A stretch of 64,000 nucleotides of DNA from the NCBI RefSeq assembly GCF_000737325.1, contig NZ_CP011125.1, positions 8,990,001-9,054,000 of the forward strand, in the 5' to 3' direction. This stretch comes from Sandaracinus amylolyticus. Lineage in GTDB: Bacteria > Myxococcota_A > Polyangia > Polyangiales > Sandaracinaceae. Below the pieces are notes generated by a model. It ran no database searches. It was not told the origin of the DNA and was given only the letters and a program-made list of their open reading frames with translations. Below, piece by piece: positions 1-9,047 of this stretch (its first letter is position 1; each line of letters begins with the position of its first letter). A program made the position numbers and the translations under genes.

Positions 1-977
1 GCAGCGAGCCCACGATCGGGTCGCGGATGAGCTCGTGGATGTCGGGCAGCTCGACGTCGACGCTCGTGATGCGCACGGCTTCGATGGTGCGCGTCGTCGC
101 GGTCGGCGTGGCTCCGTCGAGACCGACGTCGACGATCGTGGTGATCTCGAGGTCGAGCTCGACCGTGCCCATCGAGTCGAAGTCCGGGCCGACGGGATGG
201 CACTCGAGGGTCACGTCGTCGCAGACCATGTGGGCCTCGTAGGTCCAGCCCACGACGTGCACGCCGAGCCGCAGATCGCGGCTGCGCGCGATCACGCGCA
301 GGCCGCCGTCGACGACCGAGAGCTCGCTCTCCTCGGGCGCGCCGAGCATGCTCGTGTCGAGATCGATCGTCGTGAACATCACCTGCGGCCCGGTGGAGCA
401 CCCGGTGCCCGGGTCGGTGGTGCACGGCACGACGTCGAACACGAAGCTGCCGAGCCCGACGTCGAGCGCGCCCGCGATCAGCCCCGCGGTGCCGGCGCGC
501 GTGAGCACGTCGTCGAGCGAGCCGAGCGTCGTGTCGTCGTCGCCGTCGTCGACGCCGGATCCACCGATCTGCAAGAGCGCGGTGGTGCCCACGCGCGGAT
601 CGTCGCCGTCGGTCGCAGCGAACGCGGGCGCGACCACGAACGTGCAGAGCTGACGCACGCCGTCGACCTCGACCTCGACGTCGTTCACGCCGAAGCGCAC
701 CGGGATCTCGGTCGTGACGAGCCCGTTCGCGTCGATCGCGATCGCCACGTCGTTCACGCGCGCGCTCGTCGCGCCCGGCGCGCGGATCGCGGCGACGAAC
801 GGGATCGGGCGCATCGGCTCGTCGAGCACCATCTCGCCGTGGAACGGCCGCACGCACTCGATCGCCGGTGTGATCGCCGCATCGATCACGGCACCGGCAT
901 CGGCGGGATCGCTCGGAGATCCCCCACACGCGATCAGCAGAGCGAAGACGAGAGCACACGGCGCGCGCATCGCGCCC
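1..977 (-). CDS. Predicted secreted lipoprotein, 3' end beyond the window
   Basis: The frame is open from ATG 977 to the window edge (at least 325 codons). A GGGAG ribosome site lies about 7 nt upstream. The N-terminus is a short lipoprotein signal with lipobox LIAC and the acceptor cysteine near residue 18, followed by a Ser/Asp/Ala-rich linker. The next section reads like an Ig-type beta-sandwich (alternating Val/Ile, then FGVNDVEVEVDG); the rest is acidic and beta-rich. It starts 13 nt after the DUF1552 stop, so it is probably the third gene of that operon. No catalytic motif was recognised. The lipoprotein call is firm; the function is unknown. Confidence 0.8.
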
Positions 978-990
978 ATCGTACTCCCGA

Positions 991-2508
991 TCAGCTCGTC
1001 ATCGCGGAGATCGTCCCGCTCACCTCGCCGAGCGTGTCGCTCTCGTAGCCCGCGGCCTGCATCGCGGTGACGAGGCAGTGCGCGGGGTGCGCGCCCGCCG
1101 CGTCGACGTGCTGCCCGGTGCGCAGCGAGCCGTCACCGCGCCCCGCGACCAGCATCACCATGCGCTCGACGCTGTGCGTCTGGAAGTCGGTGGTCGCGTC
1201 GTTGAGCTGTCGACCGTGCCCCGCCTCGGGCGTGAACACGACGACGGAGTGATCGAGCAGCGAGCCGTCGCCCTCGCTCGTGCCGCGCATCTTGTCGATC
1301 AGGTACGCGTAGTGGCTCACGTGCCACTGCATCATCAGGCTCACCGCGAACTGACCGCGCGTGTTGGCGTCGCCGTTGTGCCCGACCTCGTGCAGGTCCG
1401 CGTAGATTGGCGTGCCGAGCATCTCGCTCACCGGCAGCACGCTCATGTGGCTCTGGAAGGTCGTGATCTGCAGCGTCGCGACGCGCGTGAGGTCGCAGAC
1501 GAACGCCATGTGGATCAGGTCCGCCATGATCCGCGCGCGCTCGTGCTCGTTCGAGTAGCCCGCGCCGGGGCGGATGTCGTCGCTGCCGCTGCCGGTGTTG
1601 TCGCCGCCGATCGGCGAGTCGGGCCCGGGATCGGTCGGCACCTCGCAGCCGCCGCCCGCGACCGGAGGGAGCGCGGCGATGCGGGTCTCGAGATCGCGCA
1701 GCTCGTCGAAGTGCCGCTCGATGCGCTCGCGATCGGCGCGCCCCAGCCGCGCGAGGAGCTGATCGCGCTTGCCGAGCACCACGTCGAGCACGCTGCGCCG
1801 CGCGCGGCGCTCGAAGTCCTGGCGCGCGGCGGCCGCGTCGTCGTCGGGCACGAACCCGCGGAACAGCGAGTCGAACGCGATCTGCGGCGAGGTCTGCGCC
1901 TCGATGGGATCGCGCATCCCGCGATAGCTCACGTACTGGCGCCCAGCGTAGCTCGAGCCGCTGAGATACCAGCTCGGCTGCGCGCGCAGCACCAGCGACT
2001 CGTGCGTCGTCGCGCCCGCGTGCAGCTGCGCGATCAGCTGATCGCTCGTGGGCCCGTTGCAGGTGAAGCGCGCCTCGGTCGAGCGCGTGCCGCTGAGCAG
2101 CGGGCTCTTCCCGCCGCCGTGGAAGTCGCGATACGCGCCGCCCGGCGGGACCGCGGCCGCGTCGGTCGACGTGGTCGAGTACGGGATGCGCATGTTCGAG
2201 ACGATCTGGAGCTGATCGCGCATCGTCTCGAGCGGGCGCAGCGGCGTCGTGATCTCGTATCCGTCGCCGTAGGTCGAGGGCACGATCCAGTGCCCGGTCT
2301 CGCTGTTGCGCACGCCGGCGACCATCGAGCGATCGTTCGCCCATCCGTCGCCGCCGCACGCCTGGCCCGCGAACACGACGCAGTAGCGCGACGGCGCGGT
2401 CTGCGCGCGCGCCCGCGATCCACGACGCTCGAGCATCGCGTCGAGCAGCGGCAGACCGATCGCGACCCCGCCCGCGCCGAGCAACATCGTCCTGCGGTTC
2501 AATCGCAT
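991..2508 (-). CDS. DUF1552 family exported protein
   Basis: A 505-residue protein of the DUF1552 (HXXSHH) family, common in planctomycetes and myxobacteria and of unproven function. The N-terminus has a twin-arginine-like signal (NRRTMLLGAGG, Arg5-Arg6), a hydrophobic stretch and a RARAQ cleavage region near residue 35, so Tat export is likely. A LHEVGHNGD segment late in the protein probably corresponds to the family HxxSHH motif, with Gly and Asn in place of Ser and His. The start at ATG 2508 is set by GGAGGAG 5 nt upstream, inside the last codons of the DUF1592 gene; only 2 bases separate the two genes. This pairing is the usual arrangement and implies a shared task at the cell surface or periplasm. 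Confidence 0.88.
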   Translation of the reverse strand: MRLNRRTMLLGAGGVAIGLPLLDAMLERRGSRARAQTAPSRYCVVFAGQACGGDGWANDRSMVAGVRNSETGHWIVPSTYGDGYEITTPLRPLETMRDQLQIVSNMRIPYSTTSTDAAAVPPGGAYRDFHGGGKSPLLSGTRSTEARFTCNGPTSDQLIAQLHAGATTHESLVLRAQPSWYLSGSSYAGRQYVSYRGMRDPIEAQTSPQIAFDSLFRGFVPDDDAAAARQDFERRARRSVLDVVLGKRDQLLARLGRADRERIERHFDELRDLETRIAALPPVAGGGCEVPTDPGPDSPIGGDNTGSGSDDIRPGAGYSNEHERARIMADLIHMAFVCDLTRVATLQITTFQSHMSVLPVSEMLGTPIYADLHEVGHNGDANTRGQFAVSLMMQWHVSHYAYLIDKMRGTSEGDGSLLDHSVVVFTPEAGHGRQLNDATTDFQTHSVERMVMLVAGRGDGSLRTGQHVDAAGAHPAHCLVTAMQAAGYESDTLGEVSGTISAMTS

Positions 2509-2510
2509 GA

Positions 2511-4154
2511 TCACTCCTCCGCCCGGAGCGCGAAGCGCTCGCTCGCGACGAGATCGATCAAGAGGCCACGCATCGAGCGACCGTTCTCGCGGAAGCGCGC
2601 GACCGTGGCGTCGATCGCTGCGCGCTCGCTGGTCATCGCGTCGCGGCCCACCGCGAACTCCCACACCTGCCGCACCACGCAGTCGTCGATCTCGCCCTCC
2701 GCGATCAACATCGCGCCGAGCTCCGCGGGACCGCTGAACGCACCGACGCCCGGCAGCTCGCCGACCCCGTCGATCGCGCACTCCGGGCGACCCTCGTCGT
2801 GCTCGCGGACGCGCCCCGAGATGTCGAAGCGCTCGAGCCCGAACCCGATCGGATCGAACTGCGCGTGGCACGCGCCGCAGCTCGACGACATGTCGCTGTG
2901 CGCGGCGTAGCGCTCGCTCTTGCACAGCGCGTCGCCTCCGTCGCCGCCGGGCGGCTGATCGACGTCGACGGTCGGCGGCGGCGGCGCGACGGCGTCGCAC
3001 ATCAATCGGGTGCGCACGAAGATGCCGCGCTGCGTGGGGCTGGTGTCGGTGAACTTGCTGAACGCGGCGAGCACGCTGCCGTGCGCGAGGATGCCCGCGC
3101 GCCCGCTCCCCTCCGGATAGCGCACCCACGCGCCCGCGGGATCGCTCGGCGCGGGCAGCCCGTAGTGCGTCGCGAGCGCGGCGTCGACGAACGTCTCGTC
3201 GCTCGCGAAGAGGTCGGTGTACGCGCGCGCCTCGTCGAACACGACGCGATCGATGAGCGCGCTGGTCTCGCGATCGAACTGCGCGACGCGCTCCGCCGAG
3301 TGCGGGATCGAGCGATAGCCGAGCCACATCGCGTGGAAGCGACGCACCTGCTCGCGCGCGCGCTCGTCCTCCATCATGCGCTCGGCGATCGCGCGGCGAC
3401 CTTCGCCGGTGCGCAGCCGTCCCGCGGCCGCGTCGGCGAGGAGCGTCGCGTCGGGCGTCGTGCCCCAGAGCAGGTAGGCCATCCGCGTCGCGATCTCGTG
3501 ATCGCCCAGCGTGAAGACGCCGGCGTCGTCGGTGCGCTCGCCGACCTCGATGCGATAGAGGAACTCGGGGTCCTGGATCACCGCGCGGATCACGAGGTCC
3601 ACCGCGGTGGAGAAGTCGTTGTCGACGTACGGGTTGTCCTCCGTCGCGAACGCGAGCAGCGGCAGGTAACGATCGACGTCGTCGTCGCTCGGCGGACGAC
3701 GCAGCGCCTGGCCCACGAACGACGCGACGAACGCACGGAAGCACGCCTCGTCTCCGTCGCTCGCCGGCGTGCACGGGACGATGCGCGCCATCACCGCGGG
3801 ATTCGCGACCGCGCGCGTGCCGACGTCCTCGGCGAGCGCCTCGAGCGACTCGATCAGCGCGCGCGACGCACGCTGCAGCGTGTAGTCGTTGTCGTAGGGC
3901 GCGTATTCGTCCTCGGCGAGCAGGCGACGCGCGGGGCGCGTGTCGTCGCCGAGCAGATCGAACAGCGTGCGATCGAGCTCGGCCTGCGAGAGACGGCGCG
4001 CGCCGCTGACCGACGCGACGGTCGAGGTCGCGCCGGGACCGGGTGGGGTGCGCGACGTGCCCGACGGCCCGGCGGGCGCGTCGTCGAGCGCGCCGCTGCA
4101 CGCGCCCGTCAGCGCGAGCGCGCACGTGAGCGCGAGGTGCGTACGCATGGTCAC
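2511..4154 (-). CDS. DUF1592/DUF1588/DUF1585 lipoprotein (planctomycete cytochrome-like)
   Basis: A 547-residue exported protein. GTG 4154 gives MTMRTHLAL; ATG 4148 is an equally possible start. The lipobox LTGAC places the lipid-modified Cys near residue 19. The domain order matches the family: a DUF1587/1595-like helical region (about 55-170), DUF1592 (about 185-290), DUF1588 (about 300-400, with KFTDTSPTQRG) and DUF1585 at the C-terminus. A CGACH motif near residue 425 has the form of a single c-type haem site; haem binding is inferred, not shown. It is the first gene of the operon with DUF1552, and its upstream region holds a 7-bp hairpin (4226-4245) and the 83-bp repeats. Confidence 0.88.
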   Translation of the reverse strand: MTMRTHLALTCALALTGACSGALDDAPAGPSGTSRTPPGPGATSTVASVSGARRLSQAELDRTLFDLLGDDTRPARRLLAEDEYAPYDNDYTLQRASRALIESLEALAEDVGTRAVANPAVMARIVPCTPASDGDEACFRAFVASFVGQALRRPPSDDDVDRYLPLLAFATEDNPYVDNDFSTAVDLVIRAVIQDPEFLYRIEVGERTDDAGVFTLGDHEIATRMAYLLWGTTPDATLLADAAAGRLRTGEGRRAIAERMMEDERAREQVRRFHAMWLGYRSIPHSAERVAQFDRETSALIDRVVFDEARAYTDLFASDETFVDAALATHYGLPAPSDPAGAWVRYPEGSGRAGILAHGSVLAAFSKFTDTSPTQRGIFVRTRLMCDAVAPPPPTVDVDQPPGGDGGDALCKSERYAAHSDMSSSCGACHAQFDPIGFGLERFDISGRVREHDEGRPECAIDGVGELPGVGAFSGPAELGAMLIAEGEIDDCVVRQVWEFAVGRDAMTSERAAIDATVARFRENGRSMRGLLIDLVASERFALRAEE

Positions 4155-4570
4155 GGTTCACCGGCAACGCAACCGATGCGCCACGACGAATCGTGAATGG
4201 TTACGCGCGGATGTCCGCGAACGCGGCGGGGTTCCGAGACCCCGCGCCCGGGCCTCGCGCCCCCGGCTCGAAACAAATCGGCTCGCCCGCCGGCCCCTAC
4301 CGTCCGCGCGCTCCGCGCGCTCCCGTCCGGCACCGGCGGGACGAGCACTCCGGCACGACATCGGCTCGCCCGCCGGCCCCTACCGTCCGCGCGCTCCGCG
4401 CGCTCCCGTCCGGCACCGGCGGGACGAGCACTCCGGCACGACATCGGCTCGCCCGCCGGCCCCTACCGTCCGCGCGCTCCGCGCGCTCCCGTCCGGCACC
4501 GGCGGGACGAGCACTCCGGCACGACATCGGCTCGCCCGCCGGCCCCTACCGTCCGCGCGCTCCCGTAGGC
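4149..4570. other. Gene-free interval with hairpin and tandem repeats
   Basis: About 420 bp separate the DUF1592 start from the FIST stop. The first 130 bp hold a 7-bp GCGGGGT/ACCCCGC hairpin (4226-4245). The remainder is almost entirely the 83-bp tandem repeat listed separately. Reading frames through the repeats are low-complexity and repeat in step with the DNA unit, so no gene is called. Confidence 0.8.
4280..4566 (-). repeat. 83-bp tandem repeat, 3.5 copies, member of a dispersed hairpin family
   Basis: Near-identical units begin at 4280, 4363, 4446 and 4529 (period exactly 83); the last is cut short next to the FIST stop at 4571. Each unit contains, on the minus strand, a hairpin GCGCGC-GGA-GCGCGC flanked by GACGGGA and GGACGGTAGGG. 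Related single or partial copies occur near 15.93, 16.6 and 32.8 kb. The function is unknown. Confidence 0.92.
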
Positions 4571-5683
4571 TCACGCGAACAAGAGCGTGTCGCACATCAG
4601 GTTGCCGTGGCGGTTCGTCGGCGTCGGGCCGGTGAAGCACCCGATCTCGCCGAACGTCGCGGCCCCGATGAACGGCGCGCCGCCGATCGCGCGCGAGTAG
4701 AGCGTGCCCACCTCGCGCGCCGCGTCGCCGATCGCCATCACGCAGCCGCCGCAGTACACGAGCACGCCGCCGCGCAGCGCGCGACCGCGCTCGCTGCCGA
4801 GCGCGCGCGAGACCGCTTGCTCCGTGCGATCCATCAGCGAGCCGCGCGAGCCAATCATCATGACGAGCTCGTCGCCCGTCGCGACCTCGGTGAAGAGCGT
4901 GAGCGCGCCGTCGGAGCGCACCTCGTGCGGGTGCGAGAGCAGATGCCGCGGGAGGTTGCCCACGCGATCGATCACGCGCCCCAGCGGGTGCAGCGTCGTC
5001 TTCGCGAGCACCACGCCGGGCTCGTGACCGAGCTCGCCGCCGCGCCACTCGTCGTAGACCTCGGCCGCGGGGCGTCGATCGATCTCGTACACGACGCGCC
5101 CCGCGGCGCGCGTGACGGTGCCGCGCTGTCGGCCCGGCACGTAGCCGCTCACGAAGGAGCCGTGGATCGGCGCCGAGCTCGCGAAGCCGGCGAGCACGAA
5201 GCCCTCGCGCTCGATCGTCGAGCCGTGGAGGACACGCCACTGCCCGCTGAGATCGTCGTCGGCCGCGCTGCCGCCGTACATCGGGGGCGCGGCGCCCTCG
5301 AACGCGTCGTCGACGCCCTCGATGAGGCGCTCCTCGAAGCCCGGCGTCGCGTGCAACAAGAGCGCGTCGGGCTTGCGGCCGAGGCGCTTCACGATCTGCT
5401 GCGCGGCATCGCGGGCGCTGCGGCGCGCGGCGGCGGCGTTGCACGCGCGCCCCGCGATCTCGACCGTGGGATCGCCCTCGTCACCGAGCAGCGCGAACGC
5501 GCCGCGCTCGAACCCGCGTGGGGTGAACACGCCGCCCGACGACGTGCACCCGAGCACGACGTCCGCCCGCGTGCGCGCCGACGTCGCGAGCGCGGCCGAG
5601 GCCGCGTCCGACGTGCTGTAGACCAGCGCCCACCGCGCGCGCGACGCGCCGCTCGCCGCCACCGAGAGATCGACCAACCGCAT
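4571..5683 (-). CDS. FIST-domain sensor protein
   Basis: A 370-residue soluble protein with the FIST N (about 25-225) and FIST C (about 230-360) layout. FIST domains are proposed small-ligand (amino-acid-like) sensory modules. Typical features are the early VVLGCTSSGGVF segment, GGSAADDD in the middle and a C-terminal GAATFGEIG before the last strand. It is a stand-alone FIST protein with no fused kinase, cyclase or chemoreceptor output. ATG 5683 starts the conserved first strand and is preceded by GAGGAGAG. The stop abuts the 83-bp repeat array. The upstream neighbour runs in the same direction but is separated by 64 bp, so it is probably transcribed alone. Confidence 0.85.
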   Translation of the reverse strand: MRLVDLSVAASGASRARWALVYSTSDAASAALATSARTRADVVLGCTSSGGVFTPRGFERGAFALLGDEGDPTVEIAGRACNAAAARRSARDAAQQIVKRLGRKPDALLLHATPGFEERLIEGVDDAFEGAAPPMYGGSAADDDLSGQWRVLHGSTIEREGFVLAGFASSAPIHGSFVSGYVPGRQRGTVTRAAGRVVYEIDRRPAAEVYDEWRGGELGHEPGVVLAKTTLHPLGRVIDRVGNLPRHLLSHPHEVRSDGALTLFTEVATGDELVMMIGSRGSLMDRTEQAVSRALGSERGRALRGGVLVYCGGCVMAIGDAAREVGTLYSRAIGGAPFIGAATFGEIGCFTGPTPTNRHGNLMCDTLLFA

Positions 5684-5747
5684 CTTCTCTCCTCGTCAGC
5701 CCCAGACGAGTCGAGTCTGCCGAGTCGGTCGATGTTCCACAATTGTT

Positions 5748-6545
5748 TCAGCCGCCGAACGCCTGGAACCGCTTGAGCCCCCGGTTCCACAGCACGACGC
5801 ACAAGAGGCCCAGACCGAGCACCCAGCCCCACTGCCGCGCGAGCATCGAGAGCGCGTCCTCGAGCGCCATCGATCGCGTGAGGACCTCGACGGGGAAGCC
5901 GAGCTGATAGCGGAACGGCAGCCACTCGGGCAGCCCGCGCACCGGCTCGGGGAAGAGCGCGATCGGCACGAGGTACCCGCTGAAGACGAAGAACCCCGAG
6001 GTCCACACGTCCATCACCTTGATGCTGCTCTGCGTCCAGAGGCTCAGCGTCCCGACCGCGACGTGCGCGAGGAACGTGATCGACCACGCGCCGATCAGCG
6101 AGACGAAGAAGATCGCGAGCATGCGCGGATCGCTGGTCAGCCGATCGCGTGACGTCGCGAGCAGCGCGACGATCGCGACCGGGCCCGCGACGAGCAGGCG
6201 CATCGGGAGCGCGGCGAGGTTCTCGATCGCGTAGGCCCAGAACGGATGGATCGGGCGCATCAGGCGCAGCGCGAGCGTGCCGTTCTTCACCTCGTAGTTG
6301 ATCGTCCAGCTCGCCCACGCGCTCGTCACCTGACGCACGACGAACGTCGTCAGGAAGTACGCGACGAAGTCGTCGCCGGTGAAGCCGCGCACCGGGCCGG
6401 TCTCGGCCACCGCGATCCACAGCGGCAGCATGACGAGCGGCATCGTCGTGGTGAGCACCCAGACGAGCAGCTCCGCGCGGTACGCCATCGCCTCGGCGAA
6501 CCCGACGCGCATCAGCGTCGGCATCGCGCGCAGCGTGCGCATCAT
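5748..6545 (-). CDS. ABC-2 type transporter permease
   Basis: A 265-residue integral membrane protein with about six hydrophobic segments, resembling the ABC-2 permease group often annotated as DUF990-like. The order is a cytoplasmic N-terminus, TM near residues 28-48, the charged loop NYEVKNGTLALRL, further TM pairs and a short basic tail. ATG 6545 overlaps the stop of the ATPase gene by four bases (ATGA), showing translational coupling. With the preceding ATPase it would form an exporter; the substrate cannot be read from sequence. Only one permease gene is present, so the permease would act as a homodimer or with a partner encoded elsewhere. Confidence 0.88.
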   Translation of the reverse strand: MMRTLRAMPTLMRVGFAEAMAYRAELLVWVLTTTMPLVMLPLWIAVAETGPVRGFTGDDFVAYFLTTFVVRQVTSAWASWTINYEVKNGTLALRLMRPIHPFWAYAIENLAALPMRLLVAGPVAIVALLATSRDRLTSDPRMLAIFFVSLIGAWSITFLAHVAVGTLSLWTQSSIKVMDVWTSGFFVFSGYLVPIALFPEPVRGLPEWLPFRYQLGFPVEVLTRSMALEDALSMLARQWGWVLGLGLLCVVLWNRGLKRFQAFGG

Positions 6546-7549
6546 CGCGCGTGCTCCGCCCGCTCCTTGCGCGTGCGCGCGAAGAGCTCGCTCATCACTT
6601 CCTCGAGCGGCGCGCTCGTCACCTCGAGATCGATCACCGGCAGCGTCTCGAGGGCGCGCGACACCCGCGCGCCGAGATCCTGCTGGGGCACGTCGATCAC
6701 CGCGCGCTCGCCGGCGTGCTCGACGATCTTCCCGAGGGCGTCGAGATCGCCGCGCTCCACCGCGCGCGAGAAGCGCAGCACGACGCGCTTCTCGGGGCGC
6801 ACGCGGCGCACCAGCTCGTCGAGCGCGCCGTCGTAGCTGAGCACGCCCTTGTCGATCACGAGCACGCGCGGACAGAGCGCCGCGACGTCGTCCATGTAGT
6901 GGCTCGTGAGGATGAGCGTCGCCTCGTGCTCTTGGTTGTAGCGACGCACGAACTCGCGCACCGCGACCTGCATCGCGACGTCGAGGCCGATCGTGGGCTC
7001 GTCGAGGAAGAGCACCTTCGGCTCGTGGATCAGCGCCGCGATGAGCTCGCACTTCATGCGCTCGCCGAGCGAGAGCTCGCGCGTGGGCTTCTTCACGAGA
7101 TCGCCGAGCTCGAGGAGCTCGCTCAGCTCGCGCACCGTCTTTTCGAAGCGCGTGCGCGGCACCTCGTAGACGGCGCGGTTGAGCTCGAAGGTCTCGACCG
7201 GCGGCAGATCCCAGAGGAGCTGCTGCTTCTGCCCCATCACGAGCGTGACCTTCTCGAGGAAGCGCACCTCGCGCTTCTGCGGCACGTGCCCGTCGACGCG
7301 CACCTCGCCGCTCGTCGGGTGCAGCAATCCCGCGAGCGTCTTGAGCGTCGTGGTCTTGCCCGCGCCGTTCGGCCCGAGGAACCCGACGCGCTCACCGCGC
7401 GCGAGCGAGAACGAGATGCCGTCGACCGCTTTCACGATCGTCGTGGGGCGGCGGAAGAGCGAGCGCGTCGCCGCGAGCAGCCCCGCGGCGCGCTGGTGCA
7501 CGCGGAACTCCTTGCGCAGATCGCGCACCACGATCTGAGCGTCGCTCAT
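6542..7549 (-). CDS. ABC transporter ATP-binding protein
   Basis: A 335-residue ABC ATPase. Walker A GPNGAGKTT is near residues 57-65, the signature LSLGERMK near 155, Walker B VLFLDEP near 177, and the switch His follows in LTSH. The N-terminal RSLFRR insertion before the P-loop and the C-terminal extension after residue 240 are typical of ATPases paired with ABC-2 permeases. ATG 7549 is chosen because it overlaps the stop of the haemoglobin gene by four bases; a longer in-frame start inside that gene has no support. It is the middle gene of a three-gene operon with 4-bp overlaps at both ends. Confidence 0.92.
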   Translation of the reverse strand: MSDAQIVVRDLRKEFRVHQRAAGLLAATRSLFRRPTTIVKAVDGISFSLARGERVGFLGPNGAGKTTTLKTLAGLLHPTSGEVRVDGHVPQKREVRFLEKVTLVMGQKQQLLWDLPPVETFELNRAVYEVPRTRFEKTVRELSELLELGDLVKKPTRELSLGERMKCELIAALIHEPKVLFLDEPTIGLDVAMQVAVREFVRRYNQEHEATLILTSHYMDDVAALCPRVLVIDKGVLSYDGALDELVRRVRPEKRVVLRFSRAVERGDLDALGKIVEHAGERAVIDVPQQDLGARVSRALETLPVIDLEVTSAPLEEVMSELFARTRKERAEHAR

Positions 7550-7923
7550 CGACACTCGCTGCCGGGATCGCTGGTGACCTCGGCGCGCAGCGACTCGACG
7601 TGCTCGAGCCACGCGCGCTGGACGTCCTCGGGCACGCGGTGGGCGATCAGCACCTGACGCAGGATCTCCTTCCGCCGCGCGAACTGCCCGCCGAAGATGC
7701 GGTGCGGCCCGTGCGCCGCGCGCAGCGGACGCCCCGTGTACCGCACGTCGGGCGCGCCGAGGAAGTCCGCTGCGTGCTCGTACTCCTTCTCGGCGAGCCG
7801 CGCGCGATCGACCTTCGCGAAGAAGAACCCGATCATCGCGTCGCTGGTCATGCGCGCGACGAAGTCGTCGATGATCGCGCGCAGCGCGCGCTCACCGCCG
7901 ATCGCTTCGAACCGGGACACCAT
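7546..7923 (-). CDS. Truncated haemoglobin-like protein
   Basis: A 125-residue globin of the truncated (2-over-2) class, which binds haem and O2/NO-type ligands. The segments IGFFFAKVD and RPLRAAHGPHRIFGG fit the B/E and F helices. His71 is the likely proximal haem ligand, with His74 nearby. The usual B10 Tyr is replaced by Phe, which may change ligand handling. Family assignment rests on these motifs and length. It is the first gene of an operon whose next gene, an ABC ATPase, overlaps it by four bases. That linkage is unusual and suggests the transporter and globin respond to the same stress. Confidence 0.82.
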   Translation of the reverse strand: MVSRFEAIGGERALRAIIDDFVARMTSDAMIGFFFAKVDRARLAEKEYEHAADFLGAPDVRYTGRPLRAAHGPHRIFGGQFARRKEILRQVLIAHRVPEDVQRAWLEHVESLRAEVTSDPGSECR

Positions 7924-8006
7924 CGCCCATGTCTATCCGGCGCCCCCGGGACGCGCACGACGACGCGAGCCGCCCGAGAGAGCAGCCCGCGCCGTCGCGC
8001 CGCGCG

Positions 8007-8996
8007 CTACGCGTGCCGCGGCGCGCCCACGGCGCCGCGCGCGCGGTCGAACGAGTGACGGATCGCACCCTTCATGCGCTCCCAGGTGCCGGGGTGCTCG
8101 GTCTCCCAGCGCGTGCGCAGGTCGCGCTCGACCGCGGTCCACTCGCGGCCGCCGTAGCGGCGATCGATCGCGAACGAGTGGCCCATGCGGTACGCGGGCT
8201 CGTAGCTCTCCCACGTCGCGCCCTCGCTCGAGGCGAACGTGCGATCGAAGTGCCCGCGGTGCTCGCGCAGCAACGTCGCGTCGTACCCGGCGAGCGGCTC
8301 GACCGCGACCTCGGTCTTCCGGACCGTGTCGTGGATGTGCTCGACGTGCTGTGCGACGTCCTTGCTGACGCGCACCTCCTCGACGACGTGCGCGCTCTTA
8401 CCGACGACCGCGCGCTCGGCGTGCTCCCTCATCTCGATGTCGCCCGCGCTGCGCGCCGCCGCGATGTCGGCCTCGGTCGCCGGGCGATCGACGCGCTTGC
8501 GATCGACGTGCACGTGCTCCTCGCGGAGCGAGACGTCGACGTCGACGGGCTTGTCGATCACGCGCGTCATCACGTGGATGCCGCCGCTCTCGATCTCGCG
8601 CTTGCCGACCTCGAGCTCCTCCTCGACGACCGGGATGACGACCTCGCGCTCGCCCGCCTTCACGCGCGCGGCGTCGGTCGTCGCGGTGGTCGCGGTGGTC
8701 GCGGTGGTCGCGGTCGTCGCAGCGCGCGCCTCGGCGAGCTCGTACCGCCGCATGATGTCGCTCGCCTTGCCGGCCTCGAGATCGCTGGTCTCGGCGATGA
8801 CGAGCGTGCGTCCGCTCTTCATCGCGGACTCGTACCGTCCGACGTCCGGGCGCGGGATCCCGAGGCTCTCGAGATCACGCATCGACGCACTGCCCCGACG
8901 CTGGATGTCCTTGCGGGCGAAGCCCGCGCCCAGAAGATCGCTCTCGACGCGCTTGCTCGTGGCGTCGTCGAAGAGCCCGACGACAGTCTTGGCCAT
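8007..8996 (-). CDS. YsnF/AvaK-type stress protein (DUF2382)
   Basis: A 329-residue hydrophilic protein. Residues 1-90 resemble the N-terminal domain of general-stress proteins (VVGLFDDATSKRVESDL). A low-complexity Ala-Thr linker (repeated ATT, about 93-108) is followed by a DUF2382 domain (about 115-230), with the family pattern VIPVVEEELEVGKRE and a later EEVRVSKDV. The C-terminal 90 residues hold SYEPAYRMGHSFA and a region rich in Trp and Arg, a pattern seen in related proteins. ATG 8996 is preceded by GGAGGAG. The physiological role is unproven; homologues are linked to stress. The next gene downstream on the minus strand is the globin. Confidence 0.83.
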   Translation of the reverse strand: MAKTVVGLFDDATSKRVESDLLGAGFARKDIQRRGSASMRDLESLGIPRPDVGRYESAMKSGRTLVIAETSDLEAGKASDIMRRYELAEARAATTATTATTATTATTDAARVKAGEREVVIPVVEEELEVGKREIESGGIHVMTRVIDKPVDVDVSLREEHVHVDRKRVDRPATEADIAAARSAGDIEMREHAERAVVGKSAHVVEEVRVSKDVAQHVEHIHDTVRKTEVAVEPLAGYDATLLREHRGHFDRTFASSEGATWESYEPAYRMGHSFAIDRRYGGREWTAVERDLRTRWETEHPGTWERMKGAIRHSFDRARGAVGAPRHA

Positions 8997-9047
8997 GATG
9001 ACTTCTCCTCCTGTTCGGTTCCTTCGGTGGGGTGCTCCTCCTTCGCG

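Noticed and set aside
4197-4568. Short proteins read through the 83-bp repeats
   Set aside because: The peptides repeat in step with the DNA unit and occur in several frames and both strands.
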